This document shows, in pieces, positions 25,076 to 33,134 of a stretch of DNA of 64,000 nt. How positions within the stretch are numbered: position 1 is the first letter of the stretch; each line of letters begins with the position of its first letter. Source of the stretch: Chelatococcus asaccharovorans (GTDB lineage: Bacteria; Pseudomonadota; Alphaproteobacteria; Rhizobiales; Beijerinckiaceae); contig NZ_QJJK01000013.1 of NCBI RefSeq assembly GCF_003201475.1, positions 62,001 through 126,000 on the forward strand, given 5' to 3'. Below the pieces are notes generated by a model. That model saw nothing but the letters and a program-made list of their open reading frames with translations. It was not told where the DNA came from and did no database searches. The position numbers and the translations under genes are program-made.

Positions 25076-26278
25076 TCAGAGCTTCTTGTACTTTGCCGCT
25101 TCCTCGGAGCCGCCGGTCGCGTTTCCCTTCGAATAGGAATGCGCCCCGGTGCCGGCGAGTGCGCCGCCCTGGACGATCAGATACTCATCGCGGATCGGCC
25201 GCCCCTCGAAATAGCATTCGAGGATCTCGCGGACGCCAGCGGCATAACGCGCCTGTGCCGAGAGGGAGGTGCCGGAGATATGCGGCGTCATGCCATGATG
25301 CGGCATGGTCCGCCACGGATGATCCTGCGGCGCCGGCTGCGGGAACCAGACGTCGCCGGCATAGCCTGCCAGTTGCCCGGATTCCAGCGCGCGCGCGACG
25401 GCGTCGCGGTCGCAAAGCTTGCCGCGGGCTGTGTTGACCAGATAGGCACCACTCTTGAACAGCTTGAGCGTGTCGTCATTGATCATGTGCTCCGTCTCCG
25501 GATGGAGCGGGCAGTTGAGCGTGACCACATCGCAGGCCCCGTAGAGCTCCTCGCGTGTGGCATGCCAAGTCAGGCCGAGCTCCTTCTCGACCGATTCGGG
25601 CAAGCGGTGACGGTCGTTGTAGTGGAGATGGACATCGAAAGGCTTCAGACGGCGCAGAACTGCGAGGCCGATGCGGCCAGCCGCTACGGTGCCGACATGC
25701 ATGCCCTCGACGTCATACGAGCGCGCCACGCAATCAGCGATGTTCCAGCCGCCCTTCACAACCCACTGGTAGGACGGGATGTAGTTGCGCACAAGGCCGA
25801 GGATCATCATCACCACATGCTCGGCGACGCTGATTGAGTTGCAGTAGGTCACTTCGGCGACGGTGACACCGCCATCGATCGCGGCCTGCAGGTCGACATG
25901 GTCGGAGCCGATGCCGGCCGTCAGCGCAAGCTTCAGATTCCTGGCCTTGGCGACGCGCTCGGCGGTGAGATAAGCCGGCCAGAAGGGCTGCGAGATCACG
26001 ACCTCGGCATCAGCCAGATGCTGCTCCAGCACGGAATCCGGGCCATCCTTCGATGAGGTCACGATGAACTCATGCCCGCGCGATTCCAGATATCTGCGCA
26101 GGCCGAGCTCACCCGAGACCGAGCCGAGGAGCGTGCCTGGCTTGAAATCGATTGCCTTTGGCGTCGGCAGCGTCTGGCCGTCTGGATAGTGCTCGATCTT
26201 CGGCAGATCGTCGCGCGCATAGGATTTGGGATAGCCCTCAACCGGGTCATCGTAAAGAACGCATACGACCTTAGCCAT
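25076..26278 (-). CDS. fdh: NAD-dependent formate dehydrogenase (D-2-hydroxyacid dehydrogenase fold)
   Basis: The enzyme oxidises formate to CO2 with NAD+ (EC 1.17.1.9) in the cytoplasm and needs no metal. The 400 residues match the Pseudomonas sp. 101 type in length. The NAD-binding motif GTVAAGRIGLAVLRRL, the NAD-selective Asp in LHYNDRHRLP, the catalytic Arg in NTARGKLCD and the catalytic His in TPHISGTSLSAQARYAAG are all present, as is Asn in VTYCNSISVAEHV. GGAGACC precedes the ATG. A LysR gene lies upstream on the same strand, and HPP and OxlT-like genes follow. Formate may come from oxalate or C1 metabolism. Confidence 0.95.
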   Translation of the reverse strand: MAKVVCVLYDDPVEGYPKSYARDDLPKIEHYPDGQTLPTPKAIDFKPGTLLGSVSGELGLRRYLESRGHEFIVTSSKDGPDSVLEQHLADAEVVISQPFWPAYLTAERVAKARNLKLALTAGIGSDHVDLQAAIDGGVTVAEVTYCNSISVAEHVVMMILGLVRNYIPSYQWVVKGGWNIADCVARSYDVEGMHVGTVAAGRIGLAVLRRLKPFDVHLHYNDRHRLPESVEKELGLTWHATREELYGACDVVTLNCPLHPETEHMINDDTLKLFKSGAYLVNTARGKLCDRDAVARALESGQLAGYAGDVWFPQPAPQDHPWRTMPHHGMTPHISGTSLSAQARYAAGVREILECYFEGRPIRDEYLIVQGGALAGTGAHSYSKGNATGGSEEAAKYKKL

Positions 26279-26547
26279 TGTGGTCTCCTTGAAATCGGGA
26301 CAAGAGGAGACGCCGTCCAGCCATTGCAGAAATGGTCGTTAGTATGCGACAACAATTCATCTTATCAAATGGTAGCGATAATTTGGAATTGAATGTCTTT
26401 TACCTAGCGTTTCCTCTACCTGGCGCTTCCTCGCTCGAGATTAGACGCGGGCCGCATTTTCCGATTGTTCCGCCTCGGGCATCGTGAATTTTGCGTGGCC
26501 GATTTGAGAAATCCAATGAAAGTTTTGGAATGGTTGATAGGCGTCGT
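26279..26547 (-). promoter_or_regulatory. Leader of the formate dehydrogenase operon
   Basis: The 269 bases between the LysR stop and the fdh start hold no gene. The part next to fdh (26335-26400) is markedly AT-rich and contains GATAATTTGGAATT, in keeping with a promoter. I could not identify a definite LysR T-N11-A site. Confidence 0.3.
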
Positions 26548-27468
26548 CTATGACAAGTGGCTGATGCCTTGGCGCAGGCGGATTTCGAAATCGGCGTTCC
26601 GGAGACAGTCGAGCAGGGCTTCGGCCATGGGAGAGGCAGGTTCCCGCTGCGACAGCACCAGGCCCATTAACTGCTCTTGCCGCGGTTCGATGAGGTCGAC
26701 GGCGAAAAGGTCCGGCGTTCCGCCGAAGACGTAGAGAAACGTATCCGGTACGATGCTGGCCCAGTCTCCGTGCCGGAGGAGCGCACAGAGGGCCAGGAAG
26801 GAATTGCTGGTCACAACCGGCGTGACGGCAATGCCGGCCGCCTGGGCCAGTCGATTGATGATACGCCGATTCTGCATGTCCTCGCTCAACAGGCAGAGGC
26901 GCTCCCCTGCCGCTTCCCGCCAGGTTACCGAAGCGCGTGCGCTGAAGGCATGATCGCGCTTGGCGATGAAGACGAACCGTTCATGATATAGGGGCAGGCA
27001 TCGCACGCGCTCGAGCGGCTCGTTCTCCAGATAGGTGATGCCACCATCGATCTCGAATGCGTCCAGCGCAAGCGCGATCGCACGGGATGTCAGCGAGATG
27101 ATCTCTACATGCGCGCGCGGATAAGCGGTCGTAAAAAACTCCGTGACGAGTGCCACCGAAGGCATTGCTGCGGGAATGACCCCGAGCCTCAACGTTCCGA
27201 CCAGCGCCTTCCTATCGCCGGTCAGATCCTGGAGCAGGCTGTCATAGTCGGCGAGGATTTGCCGCCCCCAGATGAGAACGCGCGCTCCTTCCGAGGTGAG
27301 GCCTGCGAAACGCTTTCCACGGACGACAAGTTGCACTTGCAGTTCCTCTTCCAGCTTTCGGATGGCCGCAGACAAGGTCGGCTGCGCGATGTTGCAGGCC
27401 TCGGCAGCCCTGGCGAAATGCCGTTCCCGCGCGAGAGAGACAAAATAATACAACTGCCGGATCAGCAT
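26548..27468 (-). CDS. LysR-family transcriptional regulator of the formate dehydrogenase locus
   Basis: The 306 residues show an N-terminal winged helix (YYFVSLARERHFARAAEACN, AQPTLSAAIRKLEEELQVQL) and a LysR substrate-binding domain (GTLRLGVIPAAMPSVALVTE, SNSFLALCALLRHGDWASIV). It is on the same strand directly upstream of fdh. LysR proteins of this type control NAD-formate dehydrogenase in several proteobacteria, so local control is likely. The GGGGGGAG before the ATG is an unusually G-rich ribosome site. Confidence 0.9.
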   Translation of the reverse strand: MLIRQLYYFVSLARERHFARAAEACNIAQPTLSAAIRKLEEELQVQLVVRGKRFAGLTSEGARVLIWGRQILADYDSLLQDLTGDRKALVGTLRLGVIPAAMPSVALVTEFFTTAYPRAHVEIISLTSRAIALALDAFEIDGGITYLENEPLERVRCLPLYHERFVFIAKRDHAFSARASVTWREAAGERLCLLSEDMQNRRIINRLAQAAGIAVTPVVTSNSFLALCALLRHGDWASIVPDTFLYVFGGTPDLFAVDLIEPRQEQLMGLVLSQREPASPMAEALLDCLRNADFEIRLRQGISHLS

Positions 27469-27938
27469 GGAGCTCCCCCCCCATTTCGTTATGCTTCAAT
27501 CGATACAACGATGAAACAGTGGATGTCGATGACGGATCGCGCGCGACGGCCGCAGCGGGACCACCCGCGCAATCGATGTCATGCCAACTGGACCTGGTTG
27601 CCCTTCCCTTCTCAGACGCGGTGTCGACCGCGCGGCGGCTGGACCTGATGAGCGAACCGCTCTCTCAGGACAGCGTCCTTTGGGCCGATCTTACGGGTTA
27701 GGGTTCCTGCCGGTCCGTCGCAGATGCAGCCGGCGCGGCAGGCACCGCCATCATCCGCCACCGATCTGCGCGATCACCCCGTTCAGCCGAAATGCCGCGG
27801 CCCAAGGCTGCGGTCGCGTTCGCCGGCGCAGCGATGATCGAGGCCACGAAGGCGCTGACGCAACCGATCGTCTTCGTGCTGGCCGTCAACGACCACTCGA
27901 TCGCCCCATTCATCTCCATCCTATGAATGGGTTCTGCC
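27469..27938. other. Gene-free stretch at the border of the accessory zone
   Basis: Short frames exist on both strands (for example 27519-27701 plus and 27698-27973 minus), but none has a recognisable domain or a convincing ribosome site. It may hold the LysR promoter (27470-27520) and otherwise degraded sequence. Confidence 0.3.
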
Positions 27939-28349
27939 CTAGAAGTACCCGTCAAGAAACGTCGCCGCACCATCTGTCAGGCCAACGATCTTGTTGGTCG
28001 CTTGGCGATAGAGCTTGAAGTTCAGTTCGGTCTCCGGCCGACCGTCCTCCCAGTCGGAGAAACTGACAAGCTGGCGGCGCCCGAGAGGACGCAGGACGGC
28101 GGCTGAGCGACGGATAACAACGCTCACGCGCGGAGTCTGCCGAGCGATGCCTGGCAGGCGCGGCAGCAGAGCGGCCGAGACGGCGGTGCCGCGTGCGATC
28201 AGCCCCTTTCCGCCCTCATGTTCGCTGGCGAATACATACACGGTATCTCCGGCGGCGATGTACTTGCCACCATACATCGTCTTCTGCGCGGTGAACATGA
28301 AGCTGGTGGCGCGAGGGTCGGCAATCTCGGCTTTGACGGCGAATGGCAT
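27939..28349 (-). CDS. Hypothetical protein, possible PUA/EVE-like fold
   Basis: The gene codes for about 136 residues if started at the ATG at 28349, which has AAGGG ten bases upstream; the open frame continues to 28427. I do not recognise it with certainty. The pattern MYGGKYIAAGDTVYVFASEH followed by GKGLIARGTAVSA resembles the strand-GD-strand arrangement of PUA/EVE/ASCH small beta-barrel proteins. The C terminus SFSDWEDGRPETELNFKLY is conserved-looking and acidic. It stands alone between the fdh locus and lower-GC genes. Confidence 0.5.
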   Translation of the reverse strand: MPFAVKAEIADPRATSFMFTAQKTMYGGKYIAAGDTVYVFASEHEGGKGLIARGTAVSAALLPRLPGIARQTPRVSVVIRRSAAVLRPLGRRQLVSFSDWEDGRPETELNFKLYRQATNKIVGLTDGAATFLDGYF

Positions 28350-28477
28350 GCCCGCATCCCTTCTGCGATCATCGCCAGCGAAGCGGAAAAAGTGAGGCCT
28401 GTCGAGCCACATGCTGAATCCGAACAACGGCGCAACAGGTTATAAAAACCCAACGACCGGACAATCTGACTGAATTG

Positions 28478-28753
28478 ATGACACAACAAAAGAGGTGTTA
28501 CATATTGGTGAAGAAGGATTCAAATACTGACATTGTCAGCGTCTATGTACGGCTCCTCGGAGAGGGAACAGATGTATGGCGGCCTGTATATGCTGCTCAC
28601 GTCTCTAACGGAGTGTATAGAATATTAGACGATAATATATATGATCGAGATAGTGAGCAATGGGAATTCCATCCCGGAGACTTAGTCACAACCGAGGTAA
28701 GGGTCCTTTGCAACACCGATTGCATTGTTGCGGTAGGGCGTTTGACTATCTGA
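28478..28753 (+). CDS. Small low-GC hypothetical protein
   Basis: A 91-residue protein with no signal peptide or membrane segment. Residues such as WRPVYAAHVSNGVYRILDDN and DSEQWEFHPGDLVTTEVRV look like a compact beta protein with a conserved W.F.PGD. element seen in small orphan proteins often encoded in pairs or near mobile DNA. Its base composition (clearly AT-richer than the rest) points to recent transfer. No function can be given. Confidence 0.55.
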   Translation: MTQQKRCYILVKKDSNTDIVSVYVRLLGEGTDVWRPVYAAHVSNGVYRILDDNIYDRDSEQWEFHPGDLVTTEVRVLCNTDCIVAVGRLTI

Positions 28754-28799
28754 CGGCCCATCGTCGCAGTTCGTGCACGAAACTGAGTAGATTGATAAG

Positions 28800-29012
28800 C
28801 CCGTCCAACCCTTCACCGCGCAGATGTATAATGCCTTACTCGGGCGGGCGCCGGAGCCGAACGGCTATGCCTGGTGGGTCTCGCTTTATTCCAGCATGAC
28901 CGAGACGGCCTTCGTCAATCCCTGGGCGGCCATGGTCGAGGCAAGGGCCCTCAACCCCTGGCTCGACGGCCCGCGACTAATGATCGTCTGTGGTGATTAT
29001 CCGATACGATGA
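28800..29012 (+). pseudogene. Fragment of a DUF4214-type repeat protein
   Basis: The translated piece AQMYNALLGRAPEPNGYAWWV is the start of a DUF4214 repeat (usual pattern YxALLGRxPDxxGxxYWV). There is a stop in frame just upstream (28797-28799), and the pattern is lost after the first repeat element. It is therefore a remnant, cut on both sides, next to repeat copy A at 29031. Confidence 0.5.
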
Positions 29013-29030
29013 ACTGCTGAATTGTCGATC

Positions 29031-29199
29031 CTAGTGGTTCGACTCCGACATTTGCATCCGCCTGATACGGGCCTCGGAGCAAATGTCGGAGTCACAAGAA
29101 CCACTAGCAAGTTATTGGTTCTATTGGAGCTTTTGAATTTGACATTTGATCTGGAGACTGACGTGAGGCGGGACTCAAATGTCAAATTCGCTCCACTAG
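29031..29199 (+). repeat. Two-hairpin composite repeat, copy A
   Basis: Hairpin 1 (29031-29107) has outer arms CTAGTGGTTC / GAACCACTAG and inner arms ACTCCGACATTTGC / GCAAATGTCGGAGT around a 23-base loop. A 13-base spacer (CAAGTTATTGGTT) follows. Hairpin 2 (29121-29199) has outer arms CTATTGGAGC / GCTCCACTAG and inner arms GAATTTGACATTTGA / TCAAATGTCAAATTC around a 25-base loop. The composite ends are therefore CTAGTGG...CCACTAG. Two further copies lie at 36842-37176. I know no published name for it. Confidence 0.85.
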
Positions 29200-29292
29200 C
29201 CTTCTCATGTTGCGCCAAATTTTTATTGGGCCAAAAAGTGAAGAACGTGACAATATGCCAATTAACGATCCGCGCTTCCTGGGAGTCTTCCC

Positions 29293-30903
29293 ATGCCGTT
29301 AGGTGTCCAGCCTTCGATAATTCGGCTCTCTGTCGCACCTGGACAGACCCTCGTGCAGGACTTCGTCGTAGTGGGCCGGCTTCCCTCTGGGCCGATATCG
29401 GCAACCATTCGCGGCGGAGACGGCGCCTTTCGCCTCAGGGCGTTCGTTGCGTCAATGAGGGTGGAAGAGGATACGTCCAGCCCCTATTCGAACCCGTGGG
29501 GAGGATCCCAGGGTGAAACGCCTCACCTGGACGAGAATGCTGTGCCCGTCACGTTTGTCGAGATGGGAAGAGCTCGTGATGGTGAGCCCCTTGAAGTTCA
29601 ACCAGGCTGGCATATTGCCGGCGATATCGAATTCGAGAGGCCCGCCACCACCCCAACATCGATGCTTTCCGGGACACTCGTCATCGAAGGACTGACGTCC
29701 GGAACTGAAGAAATTCCGCTCTTACTGGTTGATGGTATCAATCTCGATTTCCCGGATGGCGAGATCAAACTGCATAAGGGGATCTGGACACCTGTGCGCA
29801 TCCGCGTGGAATTGCCGGGCGCGCCGGATACGAGTTTGAAACTTGAAGTGACCCATGGGCCCCTTTATGGCGCCGCCACAATGATCCACGTCCCTCGTGG
29901 ACAAGCCGCGCTCGCAACGATCCAGATGATGGCAATCGGGAGTGTTGCACTGGGCGCGCTATCAGCAGAATTGACTGTCACCGGACACAGTCAAACCGGA
30001 AATTACATTCCTTTTTCCGTAGAAGTCTTACCTCCTCCCCCGCCACCGCCATCTCTGGACAAATCACAAGCTATTGCGGAGATACATGCCGCTTATCTCC
30101 GATCTGGCGGCGCGACCGGAGTATTTGGTTACCCAACCAGCCCAGTCCAATTCGGGCACAACAGCGCAAAGCGATTTTATCGAGGCGGCCACATCGAAGC
30201 GCGTCTTCACGAAATATCCGGCCTCCTTGTTAAACAATATCCGACCAAGCGCGTTGTCGTCACTTTGGTTGGCATCAAATGCGTAAAGGAATCCGACCAC
30301 GATCAGTTAACCGACACCGATGAACCGTACTTTGTGATCACGCTCATCAATGGTGGGGATCCTATCACCAAGAAGCTTGGGCCGTTCCAGAACGTCCGTT
30401 CGGGGCTCGAGTTCGGCGGTGGAGATAACTTCCGTATTGAGCATCTCAATCCAAACCCGCTGTCAATCAAAGTGGATGCGTTCGAAAACGATCATGGCGA
30501 TCCTGACGAAACGGCCCGAAAGCTCCAGGAAAAGATGGTAGAACTCGCGCGCGCCGCGCAAGCTCTGGCCGGTGCGTCTGGGGCCGATGCCGCTGACGGC
30601 CCCGGTATCGGACCGATGGCAACGGCCGGAGCGGTTGGCGCAGTGGCCGGCCCCCTCGGTTCGCTCGCCGCTGTTGGCATCGTGGCGGCTTTGCACCTTG
30701 GTGATGATTACATCGGTCAAAGCTCACAGACGCTCTTTCGCCGCCCCGAGCTGAGCGGGGCGGATCCTGATGTGATAGGCCAGTTTAAAGGTCAACCTTA
30801 CAACGTACTGATCGACGTGGATGGCGGCTCTGAGGGAATCTACAATCTGTTCTTCGACGTCACCACGCGCGAAGTGCCGCCTGAGTACACGCCAACGGCT
30901 TAG
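29293..30903 (+). CDS. Multidomain protein of unknown function with LGFP-like and C2-like parts
   Basis: The 536-residue protein is not recognised as a whole. About 1-245 is beta-rich and immunoglobulin-like, with no signal peptide. Residues about 247-254 are a run of prolines. About 256-316 resembles an LGFP repeat (Y-GG-TGVFGYPTSP...RFYRGGHIE). About 320-395 has an acidic CVKESDHDQLTDTDEPYFVI element like a Ca-binding C2-type loop. About 440-474 is a Gly/Ala-rich hydrophobic stretch (AGAVGAVAGPLGSLAAVGIV) that could insert in a membrane. GGGAG lies seven bases before the ATG. It stands alone just after repeat copy A in the accessory zone. A secreted or membrane-active protein is possible, but this is inference. 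Confidence 0.7.
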   Translation: MPLGVQPSIIRLSVAPGQTLVQDFVVVGRLPSGPISATIRGGDGAFRLRAFVASMRVEEDTSSPYSNPWGGSQGETPHLDENAVPVTFVEMGRARDGEPLEVQPGWHIAGDIEFERPATTPTSMLSGTLVIEGLTSGTEEIPLLLVDGINLDFPDGEIKLHKGIWTPVRIRVELPGAPDTSLKLEVTHGPLYGAATMIHVPRGQAALATIQMMAIGSVALGALSAELTVTGHSQTGNYIPFSVEVLPPPPPPPSLDKSQAIAEIHAAYLRSGGATGVFGYPTSPVQFGHNSAKRFYRGGHIEARLHEISGLLVKQYPTKRVVVTLVGIKCVKESDHDQLTDTDEPYFVITLINGGDPITKKLGPFQNVRSGLEFGGGDNFRIEHLNPNPLSIKVDAFENDHGDPDETARKLQEKMVELARAAQALAGASGADAADGPGIGPMATAGAVGAVAGPLGSLAAVGIVAALHLGDDYIGQSSQTLFRRPELSGADPDVIGQFKGQPYNVLIDVDGGSEGIYNLFFDVTTREVPPEYTPTA

Positions 30904-30974
30904 AACGACTTCTGCGTATGCGATCAGCGGAAGCAACGTCGCATACCCACCGTGGTGAGGACGATGGCTTAACG

Positions 30975-31435
30975 GGGAGTGCAACGGGCTGTCAAGGATG
31001 GCCTGCTGACCTCCCGCCGTCGATATTCGCCAATCGGGCCCAGCCCCGGCGCGTTGATCCGCATCGACGGCATCCGCCGACACCTCACCGGTGATGGACG
31101 CGCCTCAAGCGACAGTGGTGGCATCGGCCTGGCGGTCGTGCAGGTCGCGATCGACAATGCCTCGCATATCGCCTTCTCGCAGATCCTGCCCACGAGAAAG
31201 CCGACGGCGCCATAGCCCGCCTCTGACCCGCATTGCCTCTTATGCCAGTCTCGCTTCACGGTCGTCCGCGTCAGGACCGGCAATGGCATCTGCTACAAAG
31301 CCCATGCCTTCCGGGAGCCAGGCTTGAAGCACACCCGAACTCGGCCTCGCAGCGGCATGGCGGGCGCAAGCTGCGCTTGGAACACGTCGCAACCCGATCC
31401 AGCGCGGACGGCAACGCGAAAAAGGTCCAGTTATA
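30975..31435 (+). pseudogene. Decayed IS481-family transposase remnant
   Basis: Pieces in two frames match the IS481 DDE transposase: VQVAIDNASHIAFSQILPTR (usually VxIDDHSRIAFSQxLPDE), then after a frameshift VRVRTGNGICYKAHAFREPG and LKHTRTRP (usually VMTDNGSCYKSxAFRxAC, LKHIRTRPYTPxTNGK). The 5' half and the 3' end are absent. No terminal inverted repeats were found. The bases 31436-31700 after it hold no recognisable gene. Confidence 0.6.
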
Positions 31436-31700
31436 GGCGGGCCAAATAGGGGCAGCGTCAATGGAGCAAAACTGGCGTATTCAGTTGAATTCGACGTCTA
31501 AGGATGGCTGCCTCCAATATATATCGTGCACTCAAAAAATTGAACTCGCTCAAACTCGAAATACAATTCCTTTGCGAGCTTTATATTTTTCCTTGTCCAC
31601 CGACGAGGTGCACCAAACCGAACCGCTATGCCTACGTTGAGAAGCAGGCCTCTTCGGCGGGTGAGAGGCACCTCCCCATGCATTCTATGGAGATACGACC

Positions 31701-31988
31701 ATGACAGTCCAGACCAGAGCGGCAATCTGCATTCTCGCATTGCTGATAAACGTTCCTGCCTTCGCAGCCAGCCCAAATCGCCAGGATCCGGGCGGATACT
31801 CGCCATACGCAACAGAGCCAAGCCGCGCCGGCGGACCTGCCGATCTTTACTATAGCACCAGGGGCGATGTCTCCGGCAGACACATTGCAGAACGTGACCG
31901 TCGCCTCTGCAAGGAAAATTATCCGACCTACGATGACCGCACTGGTACGTTCGTGGCTGCAGACGGCCTGACCTATCGCTGCCAGTAG
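31701..31988 (+). CDS. BA14K-like small secreted protein
   Basis: The 95-residue product has a Sec signal peptide (about 1-23, AAICILALLINVPAFAAS). Its C-terminal element ERDRRLCKENYPTYDDRTGT followed by DGLTYRC matches the Cys-x-x-Tyr-Asp-x-x-(S/T)GT-x-x-DG-x-x-C pattern of BA14K-type proteins of Hyphomicrobiales. Those are small envelope proteins of poorly known function, described as lectin-like in Brucella. GGAG precedes the ATG. An imperfect inverted repeat, GAATGAGG...CCTCATTC-like, at about 32003-32040 may end the transcript. Confidence 0.65.
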   Translation: MTVQTRAAICILALLINVPAFAASPNRQDPGGYSPYATEPSRAGGPADLYYSTRGDVSGRHIAERDRRLCKENYPTYDDRTGTFVAADGLTYRCQ

Positions 31989-32082
31989 GTGTCGTGAACG
32001 CAGTGAATGAGGAAGGCCCTGTCGATGCCTCCCTCATTCCGATCACAACAGAGACCGGTGACATTCAGTCTACCCGTGCACG

Positions 32083-32102
32083 TGGAAATTCATGAATTTC
32101 CA
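32083..32102. repeat. 20-bp perfect palindrome
   Basis: TGGAAATTCATGAATTTCCA is its own reverse complement. It lies in non-coding DNA between the BA14K-like gene and a broken gene. No regulator next to it suggests a binding role; it may be a relic of an inverted insertion. Confidence 0.45.
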
Positions 32103-32519
32103 GCCACGCGCCGGTTGCTTTACTCATGCGGACAGCATCAGAGCGTTCAGAGCCGATTATTTGAATGTCAACATAAACACCGGCTCCTGATCTTGACCGC
32201 CTATACCGGCGATCCCTGTTCGAACACCCTGTCCGCGCTCCCGTCGAAGGTTCCTCCCTTCGGGGCCGTCGGCGGACTGGCCGCGGGCAGCGCCACCGAC
32301 CCGCGGGCATTCCGCCGGGTCCTCGGCCCGCTTTGGGCCACCATCTGCGGCATCGCTGTCGGAGCAGTGCTCCGGGCGGGCGCGATCGGCGTGATCGCCG
32401 GCTGGAAATCGGCACGGATCTCACTCTACGCCCCGCAGAGATACATATAGGGCATTTCATTATTGCCGACTCAAGCCGATTTGCGATCCTAGGTATTGGC
32501 TCCGGCTGGTTTAAAAAAG

Positions 32520-32970
32520 GATCATGACGAATATGGCTATGACTTGTCTGACTCACAGCGCCGTCTCGATCGTCTCCATCAGTCCTTGGAGGCTATCCGA
32601 TACAGGATCCCACGTCTTAATCCGCCTCCGGCCGGCAAGCTGCCAATTATGATCGGCAACGGCGGCGACCGGAAACCACCCGAGATGGTCGCGCGCCACG
32701 CCGACATTTGGATGGATTTCAAGACTCCTGAGACAGTGAGAGCCTACAATCGAGAACTGAATTCCGCTTGCGGGCTTATCGGGCGAGATCCACAGTCTAT
32801 CGAACGGGGATCGCAGTTTCTCCAAACGATCTCCCAAAAACTCCGGAGTTTCTTGATGCGGGATGCACTCTGTTCATGGTGCGCGTAGCGGGCCCCAGAT
32901 TCGACCTATCCTTTTTAAAGGAATGGACTGGTTGGCGGGATGCGTTTAATGGGTTGACAGCCTGTAGGCC
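32520..32970 (+). pseudogene. Fragment of a luciferase-like (LLM) flavin monooxygenase
   Basis: The reading QRRLDRLHQSLEAIRYRIPR, then KLPIMIGNGGDRKPPEMVAR and HADIWMDFKTPETV, matches the C-terminal half of bacterial luciferase-like oxidoreductases. After about 32810 the match continues in another frame (PKTPEFLDAGCTLFMVRVAG), so there is a frameshift. The N-terminal half is missing. Not functional as seen. Confidence 0.65.
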
Positions 32971-33134
32971 ATGACGCGCCCGGCGCGTTCTCTGCATCCT
33001 GTCTGAGCTAGGCGGGATGCGATAGAAGCTGGTCGTTATTCTTGGAGCGACACACGCGCTCGCTGTGAGCGGCCTAACGCGGCCAGCATATCGCGCAGGG
33101 CCACGTCCCCACATTCCGGGCTGTGCAGCCGATC
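32971..33134. other. Short non-coding stretch
   Basis: Nothing recognisable is present between the decayed monooxygenase and the stop codon of the TPP enzyme gene on the other strand. Confidence 0.3.

Noticed and set aside
27698-27973. 91-residue minus-strand frame
   Set aside because: Overlaps the end of the hypothetical gene at 27939, lacks a ribosome site and shows no recognisable domain.
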